Source: Gymnorhina tibicen
Lineage: Eukaryota; Chordata; Aves; Passeriformes; Artamidae
Direction: 5' to 3'
Assembly: GCA_013399875.1 (NCBI GenBank)
Contig: VXAZ01003272.1
Location: 1,813,722 to 1,877,721, forward strand
DNA length: 64,000 nucleotides
The position numbers and the translations under genes are program-made. Positions within the stretch are counted from its first letter, which is position 1. Every line of letters starts with the position of its first letter. A model generated the notes under the pieces. The model saw only the letters and a list, made by a program, of their open reading frames with translations, had not been told where the DNA came from and made no database searches. This document shows, in pieces, positions 22,256-34,100 of this stretch.

Positions 22256-25200
22256 GGTGGGAAACCCTCCTTTCAGCCCCCGACGAGGTCGGCTTTGCTC
22301 ATCCCATGCTCCCTGAGAGCTCCCACCTCGATCCCCGGGCGCCGAACCGCTCCTGACACGCAGCTCCCGCTGCCACATCATCGTCGTGCCGGGGGTTAAA
22401 CTTTAACCAGGTGTGGGTTTAGATATTTGGGTTGCCAGCTGGGGGCTCTGCCGATCACTGCTGAGTTGCTAGGATAGCCCAAGCTGCAGGGCACTTTTGC
22501 CACACGGATGAGCTGCTGAAAGCAACCTTTGACAAGAGCAAAGCCTGGCCAGGGCTTGGGGAGAGGAGCGGTCGTGTCTGCAGCTCGAAAGCTCTTCAAG
22601 GATATTCTAAAACGGAGTGAAGGGAATTCGGCTTTAACTCACGAATTAATCAGGTCATAAAGGATTAGAGAGTCAGGAAAGGGAGAGCAGAATTTTGTGG
22701 GTTTGGGCAGGGGGAGTGTGTGACCGAGGGAGCTGAAATAAAACATCAGTGCTGTGTCACCAACCTGGACCCCAACAGCCCAGAAAATGCCCTTTTCCCA
22801 CTTCATTCGTGCACGAGAACGCAGCTAAAACCCAACAGACATCACTACCCGTGCCTTTGCCACAGGATATTTTGTGTTTATTTAGCGTGGCTTGTTCATT
22901 AATAAACCAGCGTCAACAGCATTAAATCTTTTCTTTCTCCACCTCCTTAAATGCGAATGATTTTTGAGAACTAGACTGAAAATACTTGAGATTTAGGGGG
23001 AAAGAAAGCTCCCGGACACACATTCCATGCTCTCAGCAGAGGGCACTGCTGGAATAAAATACAGGGTACAGCGGGAGCAGGGAGGTTTTAAACAGCTGAG
23101 CAGTGCAGGTGAGCAGGACAATTACCCAGGTAAAGCCACGTTATTTATTCCGATTATATGATTTAATTCATATTTTAGTGTTACCTTGACAAGGGATTCA
23201 TCTTCATCGCTCACAATTTTCTACCACGACCTTGCCAAGCAGCTCAGCTGAGCTCCCACGTTCAGCACTGATCATTGCAGCAGCAACTGGGAGTCTGTGA
23301 ACTCTGATAGCTCTGCCAAATTCAAAATGTGAGAAGTTTAGGCTATAATTTTGGCTTTATAAAGGGGATTTCTAGGGCTTTTTTCCCTGTTGAAGTGTAT
23401 GAAAGCATTTTCGGTTTAATGCACAGTTAGTGTGCACAGTTTTTGTGTGCTAGGGACGCTTTAAAATGAATTAATCCACTTTTTAGGTGTGAGTATTACA
23501 CTTTGCACAAGTCCAAGTGAGTAATAAGTGTTTCAGGTGGTCACAAGGGAGTAGAAATAAGGGCTGAGAATTGATCAGTGAAGCCTGGGGGTGCATGAAC
23601 ATCCTGTAAAAGGTTCCTCTCCCGGTGTCCCAGATAAACCAGCCTTTGGAACCCCAGCGGGGGCAGCCCTGGCAGCCACACCTCTGGTGTGAGGTTGCTG
23701 CTGAACAAGGGCCCCACTATTTCTGCCACCTCTCGGTGCCAGCCCAGCAAATCCTTTCACTCGCAGCAGAAGTGGCAGCGCGGCCCAGGGGGGCACAGGG
23801 CACCTGGGCTGCACAGAATGTCCACAGAGAAAATCGGCTTTGAAAATACCCTGGCGGCTAAAAATAACTTATCTGTGAATTTGGGCTCCAGAGTGCTCTA
23901 GAAACTCCTGAAAATGCTGCTTGAAGTTGCTCTAATTTGAAAATTTGGTGCTCGAGCACGAAACACTAAACGATGTGAGATCAGAATGTAATTAAAGTAA
24001 TATCAAGTGGTATAAATAGCTCTCCACAAAACATTTGTAATCTGATTTCCCTGATAGAATTGCATAAAAATTAGCATAATGTTGCTGGATTAAGGGAGAC
24101 AGTCGTGTGGAAGCTGCTTTTTCAGTGGGCTTCAATACACAGAAACCCCCAGATCCGTGTATTCCAACCCTCTGTGATGCACTTGGAGCTCCCAAAACCA
24201 GATAAAAAATACTTTTCAGTTTAAAGCCCAACCTCTTCATGGAACAACCTCTATTCAAGGGCGTTTTCTAGTCCCATATTCCAGGAACTGTGCAGCATTC
24301 CCTGTGCTTACCCTCACTATCCACTTGTGAGGAAATTGTTATCTGCATTCTATAAATGGGGAGAGAACAAACCCATTGTTTGTTTAAGGTGACACAGAAT
24401 TCCAGGGAACTCAATCTAATCTCCAGGATCTCAGGCTGACACCTCAAACACTGACTGTACCTTGCTGTGGGCAGCCTTTGATTTATATTTATCTTGATTT
24501 CACCTCCTGCGACAGGTTTTTTTTTTTAGTTCTGTGATTTTTTTCTACATTTCTTTGTCTCAACGCCCGAATTGTTTTGATGAATAAGAAATGGCCTCGT
24601 TTTTGTAGAATTATCTGTTGATTGTGCCGGTGGAGAAGACAATAACCACTGGCCCCGGTGAAGAGACTGAGAAAGAGGCACGAGAGGCTTCAGGCTGAAT
24701 TTTTAGTGATGGTTCAAGTGGCAGCTGTGGAAAACCCAAGTTCACCCACCCGAGCTCGCAGCCTCTGAATCGCCCCCAGCTGCAGCTCTCAGCCTCCAGC
24801 GGGACCCACGAGGGCTCAGAACGAGAGGCCCCAGCTGGGACGTGCCAGAGCTGATTCCAAACCAGGGAATTCACCCGGGAGCTGAGCCCCAGCTGTGCAC
24901 AGCGACCCCTGGACAGCTCCCACCCTCACCCTGGGGTGCGGCGCAGGGACCCCGCATCCTTTGTGCTGACAGCTCACGGGGAAACTGGAACTGTGCCCGA
25001 AACCCCGGGAGGAAAGCTGCATCCTTGTGATGGAAATAGGAATCCCACGGCACAGGGAGGAGGAGGGTTGAGCTGCAGGTGGTTTGGTGTCTCTCGCAAA
25101 TCTCAGAGGACGGGGGATTGCTCTGCCCTGCTCTCTTCCCTGGCACACTGTCCCTGAGCTCACGCTCGGTTCCTGACGCCAAACCTTGGGAAACGTGATG

Positions 25201-28106
25201 GTTCTGCTTTCTCCCAGCTGTCCCTGCCCTCAGCTCTGCACTGTCACCACGCTGCAAACACCAAACCTGGGCCAAAAAACGTCAGGCGACGCGAGCAGCT
25301 CAGCAGAATCATTCCGTGAGTCCAAGTTTCACTGCCATGACCTTCAGCAAAGATGTGGGATCAGAGTATCCCTCTGCCCAGCCTCCCGACGGGCATCATG
25401 AGGCCTGCAAGGAAGAAACAGTCAGGAAAGGGAGTAATACAAATAAGGAGCCTATTTATCCAATTTATGCTTCAATTTATGCAGATTAAAGCCTTCCTTT
25501 CTGGAGAGGAAGACACAAATGGGATGTATGATCTCCTTCCAAGATTTTTCGGAGCTGTTTTGAGAACAGAGAGCTCTGCTCCTCCCCTCCCCCAGCCGCT
25601 CTCTTGGAGGAATTTTTGCCTCCCAGGTTTGGAGTGATCCCTCTGGAGAACCTGGAGAACCGTGGGTAAACACCTGGCACCAGGTGTGTGTCAAACAAAG
25701 CCTCTCCACCAATCACCTGGGTGTGAAGAAGGCAGAAAACACCTCATCCCTGCTCCCAGCTGTTCCATGGAATGACCTCGTGCTGGAACAACATTCCCGG
25801 CACAGCAGACTCAGGGAGAATCAGAGGCAGCCCACGTTTGCACATGGAAGATGCAGCTTTAATGTTTCTGCTTCAGCAGGAGCTCTGAAATTCCAGATTT
25901 CCTGTTCAGCGGCGTGGGAACCCTAACGAGTGCGATGACAGCACGCAGCTGAATGAGGAGCGCTCTGTGCGCTCTCGCTCTGCAGGGTGGGATTCCCAAT
26001 CACCCACTCGCTAATCACGAAACCCATCTGTGTTTCCAATCCCTTGGAAGTGCTTCCCTGTCCCGCTGCAGGGGCAATCCCTCCTGGCTCAGCTCGTCTC
26101 TGACCAGGGTTTGGACCCAAGCCAGGCTCGCCCTCTCAGCCTTTGCTGCTGGGGCTCTCAAGGCCACAAAACAAGTGCAGTTTTCACTGGGTCTGATATT
26201 CCCACGTGTCCTTCCCCACCCTGGAGCTGCCAGGAAAAACCCAGCCTGGAATTCAGTGATCTGCTCTCGCCCCCTGCTTAACTTTGTGCCATCTCCTCTG
26301 ACCGAGATCCTCTCGCATCTTTGGGTTCAACATCCAAAAGTCTTCATGTAAAATGCACCCAGTTCTTGATGGCATCCTTGCACCTCGGGACAGTTTTGGT
26401 TTTGAAAGGAATCAGAACTACCCTGAAGTGCCACAATACCACCAAGAACTGATAACCAAGCACCTGCCAGGGGAGTTTCTTTAGAAACAAAATAAAAATA
26501 AGGAGGTCAAATGATTCCAGCCCTGCGTATTTAGATTACAGGCTTTATAAGGAAAGGGAATGTCTTTCTCTGAGTGTGCCTTCACTTTCGGGCACAATTA
26601 AAGGTTTAATTAACGTGATTGCAGTGCAGTTTATTACCACTTGGATAATAACAGGCTGCAAGGTTTAGAAACAAAAAGAAACAAACAAGAAAAAAGAAAA
26701 CCAAAAAGAAATAAATCAAGAATCCTGATTTTCAAGACCAAAATTTCTAACCCTCAGCTTTCCAGCCCTAAACAGAGAACTGCACAGAAATAGAGCAGGA
26801 AAAACCCCCAAAGATGTTGGTTCATCTCCTCAGCGAGGACCATCCCAAGGAAGGAGCACAGCCCAGGAGGGAATTGTCTCTTGGACGCCCTTGGAGGCTG
26901 CCAGCACCTGGCACCGCCCTGCTGCTCTACGTGCTCAGCATTCACCTGGCTCCGCAGAGACCTCCGCGCTCGGAAGTGAGAAAATGCCACGAATTCCCTC
27001 ATTGTTCTCCCCCCTGCAGTAATTATTTACCTCATCACCATGTGCGAGGCAAATCAGCGTCTGTGCAGCCCGGAGCTGCCGGGCGCAGGATGGAAAAACG
27101 CTCCCCGGCAGATCTTCATTGTTGGAATGTTATTTATAGCCCGGTTTTTATGAATAAAGGAGCTGCTCTGAGTCTGTGAGAGCAGCAGGGCCCGGGCAAG
27201 GCAGGGAGCGTTTTCTTGGCTCCTTGTTACTGAGCTCAGCCTCTGCTGGATGACTCTGCACGCTCAGATCAGCCGGGGTAACCTCACATCCCTCTGCCCA
27301 TTCCTCACGAGCATCCTGCTCTTCTTCCACCCAGCCCAGCTTTGGGCTTGTACCCATTTGGGGGAGAAGTTGTTTCACTGCCTCGTTTGTTTTCCTCAGC
27401 TGGATCAAAACCCACCCCCACAAGTCCCAGAGATGATCCTGTGTCGGTAACAAAGCTGTGTCGCTTTGTTGAACATAAAGTCCGAGTTGCCCCTGGATCG
27501 TGTTTAATTCCAAACGTGGAATTAAAAAAATTAGATAGGAAAACAAAGGGGACAAGAAAAATAAATCTGTATATATGTCACGCTACAGTAGCAGAACGTT
27601 AAGAAAAAGGATTATTAAAAAAAAAAATCATTACTTAATTCTGTACTTAAGGTGTTGTATGTCCCCTAATAAACATTTCCTGTTGCTGCACACGGAATTC
27701 CCATTTTCCAGTCCCACAAATCAACCCCAATCCTGTTTGGAGAACTGTGGGGCAGGAATGAGGGGAACTTGGGGTTTTATTTGTTTCACTGGGGTTTTTT
27801 CTTAAAGGAAACATTAACTCACGTATTAATTGAATGTCATGAGGCTGCCAGGAGAAAAACTCCCAGTAAATAAAAATGTCGTGTTTTACTCCGGTGCTGC
27901 TAAACCTGCGCAGGTTGCAGAGCCTCAGCTGTTCACTAAAGGCTCCTTGCTCGGTGCCAGAAAGCCTCACTCCTCTTTGCCATTCACTTCGGAGAATGAA
28001 TAAATTTAGGCAAATCAGGAGCAGGGCAAATCTGGAGAAATTACAAAGGGGAGGAGTTCACCTTCCTGCTATGGCTTTCAGGTCTGTCCTGGAGTACTTA
28101 CTCCAG
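22256..28106. other. Intergenic region between the GPCR gene and CA4; no gene recognised
   Basis: About 5.9 kb. Bases 22256-22400 would be 5' UTR or promoter of the minus-strand GPCR gene. The rest is mixed-composition DNA with short ORFs only, none with recognisable domains or paired splice sites. Small A-rich patches occur (for example 26660-26720 and 27610-27630). CA4 regulatory elements may lie here but I cannot point to a specific one. Confidence 0.5.
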
Positions 28107-28113
28107 TATAAAA
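28107..28113 (+). promoter_or_regulatory. Candidate TATA box of CA4
   Basis: TATAAAA lies 85 bases before the CA4 start codon. A start site about 30 bases downstream would leave a 5' UTR of roughly 55 bases, with no upstream ATG in a good context. A TATA-type promoter fits a tissue-restricted gene such as CA4. Motif and distance only. Confidence 0.5.
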
Positions 28114-28191
28114 CTGAGAGCAGAAATATGATCACATCCTGAGGAGCCTAATCAATTCTGGTTTCAACACTGAGCCCATTTAAAATAGAGA

Positions 28192-31100
28192 ATGGAATTG
28201 CTGCTCCTTGCTCTGTTCTCCCTGCACATTCTCAAGACAGAGGCAGTAGGTAAGTCCTTCCCTGCTCTTTCTAACCCCGTGGTAAGGTTACTCTCATTTC
28301 TGGTTTGTTTCTGGCTGTCAGGACATACACTGCAGGCTCTCTGATCCTTCTCCGTGGTAAATGGAGGATGATTTATTTATTTCTCTGCCTTTTATTATTT
28401 GTGGTAAAATATCAAGGATAGGCTTTTCTCGTGAATGAATGACTGCTTTGGGGGTTTCTTTTCACCTTTAGAGATTCTATCTGCCTTCCTCCTCCAAGAA
28501 AAATCAATGAGCTTTGACTTGATCTCTCTATTTTATTATATACGTGCATTTAAAATACCAAAACAAAATTTCTTTATCTTTAAAACGCCTTTAAACTTGA
28601 AAGAAATTGCTCGTTTGGATTTTCTACTCCCTTTGCTTTGCTGTGTATGATCCAAGATGAAATTCTGCTGAGGGAGAAAGAACAATGTGTCTTTGCTGCA
28701 TCAGCCCAGCAGCCCCATCTATTTTTGCTCCCTGGGCACTATAAGTACACTGTGCACTTAGGATGGCTCAATTAAATAGCGATCTATAATCGGGATTGAA
28801 AACTGCAGAAGGCATTTTTTTTTTCCCTGCTTCTATTCAATCAGCACCGCTGCAGCACTGAATAAATCCCCTTTCCTATGCAAATACCGGCTCAGAGCCT
28901 CGAAATTAAACACTGCAGCTCTTAAAAGTAGCGAGGGGTCCATTGTTTGCACTAAAATAGAGCAGAGTGCAGCGGGGGAAAGAGGGACCCAGCGTTATCA
29001 GGGGGAAGTGCTGCCCTGAGACCGGCGAAAGGGAGATGGTTTTAAAGCGGATCAAAGTTCAGAGGTGCTCGCAGAGCGCCTGGAGCACCGCGGGGTTTTC
29101 CCTGGGTTTATTCCTCCGCTCGGCTTTCCCAGGTTCTTACCCGGCAGCTCCGGTCCCTTCCCTCTCCTGCAGCCCCGGCTCCCGGGGTGTTCCCTGCGCG
29201 GGGGCTGCCCACGCGTGGGGCAGGTGAGCAGGAGCGCCCGGAGCCTTCGCCCCTCCAGAGCCTGCGGCTCGCGTTCGCCCGCTATCGATTCCTGGCCACC
29301 GGCACTTGGCTAAAGCTGCTGCCCCACCAGGGCTGTGGCAGGGAAACCCGAAGGGCTCTCCAGAAAACCTTCGCGGCTTTATTAGATGGGTGTCAGTAAT
29401 CAGAAGGGAGTGACACAGGGAATGCATATTTGGTATTTTGAGGGCATTTTTTGCCCCCCCAACCCCGATTATTTCCACATTTTTCCCTGAGTGTGAACCA
29501 AATTGCGCAGTCATTAACACACGACAAACTTGCTCTCTCCACCCTCTTCTCCAAACTTTTCCTCAGGCAGAAGCTCCACAGGATACATTTTGTTAAGTTC
29601 AAGGCTACGCATTTCAAGAAACTCCACTTTTGAGAACCAGCTGAAATTCCTTCTTGTTGTATTCCTTCTTTTAAATATATATATATATATATATTTAAAT
29701 AAGCGTTTCCTCCCTGTCTTTCCACTTCTCAGCACCAGCCTGGGTGATCTGCACTGATCAGCTCATTTAACCCACCTCCACCTGGGCAGTTCCCAACTCA
29801 CCGCGCTGAAGCAGTCAAGTGACCGCTAATCTTTTAAATCGCTGCCAGCCTTGTCTTAACAGCAAAGCACCTGCGGTTTAAAATTAGGCTCCACAGAGGG
29901 CTTTCTAAGGAAGGGTCATTATCCCTGGGGTAGGAGAGGGAAACTGAGGCACGCTGGTGCAGCCACCTGCCCAGGGATCAAACCACCACCCCCAAACCTC
30001 TGTCCAGCCCCTCGTCCTCTGGCTCATCCAGATGTCAGCATGTTCCATTTACAGCTGAACTGATGCACCTCAGGTTTCTTGTCTGGTTCCTTCGAGAGCT
30101 CAGGGACCCTCTGGTGCTGTTTTGGGGGAAAAGAGAGACAAAATGTCTGCAAGTTCCAACAGGAATATTCCAGACTTTGTGAGAGTGAGGCTTTATTACT
30201 GTGCCATTCAGAGAGCAGGGACCTCCCTCCATCCCTCCATCCCTCCATCCATCCCTCCATCCATCCCTCCATCCCTCCATCCATCCCTCCCTCCATCCCT
30301 CCAGCAGCTCTGGGGTGGGGTTACAGCAAGCTCCAGGTGTTACTGAAAATTAATTTTCTTCAGGGGGAATGGAATGAACCCCAGCACGTTTTAACCTTTT
30401 GCTTTATCGCAGAGCAGGACTCAGCCATGAGGAGACAAATCTCCCACAGTCCATGCTCTGGTGCTCCAAAAGATAGATGCCTGATAGGACATTCCTCTAA
30501 TTTAGATGAGATTAGATTCCCCTAATTTTCTATATTTCTGCTCACATGCTTTTGCCCTTCACAAACATTACATTTCCATAACCATGCAGACATTGACGTC
30601 AGCACCAATTCTCACTCTGGGGTTTCCTCAGGGCCATTCAGGTACAAAAAACCCCTGAGAGCTCCATCAGCAGCTTTAAAAAAAAAAAAAGATGCTGTGA
30701 CTTCTTCCCTTTCCAGCTCTAATGGTGTGGACTCACACAGATTTATGGCTGGGCCCCAAATCCATTTTCGGGCTGGCAAAGTTGGGATGCTGCTGCACTC
30801 GGACACAGTCTGGGGTGAAAAGTTGCTTTTTCAGCTGATTAAAAAAGAAGGATAATAAACGCAGTGTAGGACCTGGCACACAGAGAAAAGGCAGCGAGCC
30901 ATAGGAATTATGGAATTCCCACGTGAGGGATTTAGGGCCACCTCTGGTGTCTCCATCAGGTCTGAACCCAAGCTGCCCCTTCCCCAGGCACGAGGATGAA
31001 TCCTGCTCTGTTTTACCCCTGATTTCCCCGAGGGAGCAATGCCTGGGCAGACACCGAGGTTCCTGAGCACACAGGGGTTTGTTCAGCTGATCCTTCCCAG

Positions 31101-34100
31101 GCTACCCCAGCTCCAAGAGCTCCCTGCTCCCTGTTTCTGGTGGCACACAAGGAGCAGGCATTGCCCAGGGACACAGAGACCCCAATCCCCTCCCCAAAGC
31201 TCCGTGCCAGGCCCAGCCTGGCTGGCAGGAGGACACCACAGCCATCAATCCTCAGCGTGCTGCATCACCTCACCCTCCTGCAGCATCCCAGGGCTCTCTC
31301 CTGCTGCTCCTCAGCTGCAGGGCAGGACAGGAGCATGGCAGAAGCCACGCACAGCAGGTGCCAAGTGACACCGCTCCGCTCTCCTTTCTCCCATGGCTGA
31401 GGGTTGGGATATCCCTTATCTGCTCCAGCTGTGCCCTGTGGTGCTGCAGGAAACGGGAGCCACGGATCCTCCTGGCTCTTCCACTGAGATGCTGGAGGCT
31501 GGAACCAGAAGAGCCTTTGACGCTTTCTGCCAGCTGTCCGAAAAACCAGCACAAGCCTTTAGGTCTCCTAGAAAAGCCGCAAAGTCCAGGGTCTGTCTCC
31601 GTGCAGGCTCTTTTCCCTGCTTGTGGCATTGCAGGAGGTGCTTTGTTGTGTTCCAGAATATATCCAATGGCCTGTTATTAGATTTTTTGTCGTATTTTTA
31701 GCCACAGGATCAGCCATCAAAAGCTCGGCGTAAAAGGCTGCAAAAGGCCAGCAAAGCCACCAAGTGATTTGTTTGAACTCCGTTTTAAAAATACTTTAAA
31801 AAAATAATTCTGAATTGCATTTCATTAAACAAAGCAAGGCAAAACCCCTCACAGAAGGAAATCACCTTAGCCCTGGATACTCATTTTTGTTAAAGCTTCT
31901 GTCTTTGATACAGGACATTTCTGAGGGCACATATCCACGACAGAGCATCAGAGGTCACAGCTGAAAACCTTCCCCTCGCTCTCTGACACAAAGGAAGTCG
32001 TTTGCAGATGTTAATAGGGCATATCCAGAACCCTCGAGTCTCTCTGGATTTTTCCTGTAGTTTATAAGTGTTCCAAAGACCTCACTGAGCGTGCGATTTA
32101 TGTGTGCGTGTGCAAGTTATAAACGCTGCTCACATCAGAAGTGCTGGCTTGCAAGGCTTCACCACCACAGTAACGCTGATTTTCAAGGCTCACTCCTCAT
32201 CACATCCTGCAGCAGACGTGCATGAAGGTGTGTATCCCTGGGAAAAATAAAATTCCGGGTTAAAAGCGAAGAGCAGTGAATGGCCACGAGCACTTGCAGA
32301 GACACACAAATCTCGAAGTGAACTTTTGGAGCTGAGTTTGTCCGTCCGAGGGGCTGACTGGGGCTTCCTGAGGATGTGTAATGCTCAGGAATGTATAAAT
32401 AGTCTCATGTCTATATGCTCCGTTTGTGCTCAGCAATCTGATTAATTAGAAAGACAGGTTTAGATAACAATTGCTTTAAAGTTGTTTTGTCTTTTGCACT
32501 AAAATAGAAAGTTTCACAAAGCCAGCTAAAAATAGGGTGACACAACACAAGCCAAACCTAAAAATAAATCACATGCAAGCCCAGCTTTTGCCATTTTCGT
32601 GGAAAACGCTGCAAAGGTGACAGCAGATTTTGGGGATGGATTTGAGAACCGAGGACATAGCACCGAGGGCATCCCCGGGCTTTGGGAATCCAGCGCTGGG
32701 AGCACCGGGAAAACAGGGAATGGTCAGGCAGGACGGGTGACAAGAGACTGAAGGGACAAACAAAGGACTCAGGTGAAAGAGAGGAGGGATTTGAACTAAA
32801 AAGCAACACGGGATGTTCCTGCTGTCCCGGGCTGCTGGTGGCATAAAGGTCATTCCCGCTCCCAGCGTCTCCATACATGCAATAAAAACAGCTGGCAACA
32901 TATAAAATGAATAAACTCCAGCCACCTTACCGGAGGCCCTGTTTTAGTGACAATTCAGCACACACAAACAGGTTAAAAGGGCATTTTCAGCCAGCCTGGC
33001 CCTCAGCACCCCGAGCTCCCAGCAGCTCTGAGCAGAGCAGCGAGCAGGGCACGAGTAGGACAAAGACGATTTCGGAACTTTTATGGAATTCGGAAAATCT
33101 GAGCGCGATCCAAAGAGCTGAAGGGTCTTTTCCCTGATCGCACAATAGCACCTTGGCAGGGCTGCTCCCAGCCTGGCCCGCAGCCAGCAGCACCGTCCCG
33201 GGACAGGAGAGGGAGTTCTCAACTGCAGGGATGTTTTATTTTTTTGCCTCGAGCTTCCAAACGAGGCTCGATAGCTAAAACAATTGAAAACGTTTACAAT
33301 AAAATGAAAACAATACGTAATTGTATTGTTTTTTTGGCTACCCCGTGCCAAGAAGCAGCTTTGGTCAGGAAACCAGTTGTAAATTCGAGGAGGAAGAGGC
33401 AGAGATAAGTGGGACTGCTCACGTGCCAAGAGAGTCTCCCTAAATTTAACTGTCCTGAACTCTGTGGGAGAAGAGCCAGCCCAGTCCACCCCTACTCTGA
33501 GTTAAACCAAATAAAGTCAGTGTGACACCTATGGGATGGTACAGAACCACTTAAATCAAGGATCCATAATAAAATGTGAGAACAAAGTTTAATTGATAAT
33601 ACAGCGAGTCCAGGTGTGCATATCTATATTTTAATCTATATTTTTATCTATATCTATCTAATCTCTATCTCTATCTATATATCTATATATCACACCAATT
33701 ATTTCAGCACCTCAGCTACAAAAAGAGACAAACCTCCCCCCTCCTGAAACTCTGAAACCCCCATTTTCTGCTGCGTTTTTCCAGCTATAAAATAAACAGA
33801 ATGAAAAAGAATGTGGGAGCTGGGGTTTGATTGAAAGAGCAGTGAGGGTGGGATCGGAGGGGTCCCCAGACCCCGTGAAAAAGAGGGGGTTCAGAGGGAG
33901 GTTTTGAAGTGGGGATGGTGGGAAGGTGAAGAGAGAGAAGGTTGTCAAGAGATGGGACAAGAGATGGATGAAGCCAGGACAGGAATTACAGATTAAGAGG
34001 GAACTATTTGGATGCTGTAAACACCAGGGAGGGAAAAGAATTGTTTAGGGTGGTTCGGTGATATTTCTAGGAGTGATGGGATGCAGATAAGGAAGTGGAA

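Noticed and set aside
22256..22381. Upstream in-frame ATG extending the GPCR by 42 residues
   Set aside because: The added segment is Arg/Gly/Ser-rich and unlike a receptor N-terminus; the downstream ATG gives a normal glycosylated N-terminus.
20729..22399. A 556-codon open frame on the plus strand, the longest in the window
   Set aside because: It runs antisense to the GPCR gene. Its Asp/Glu/Gln/Gly/Val-rich translation has no domain and is what the complement of a GC-rich receptor gene gives.
30024..30525. Met-Glu-Gly-Trp and Pro-Ser-Ile repeat peptides on both strands
   Set aside because: Produced by the CATC/CCTC tetranucleotide repeat in CA4 intron 1.
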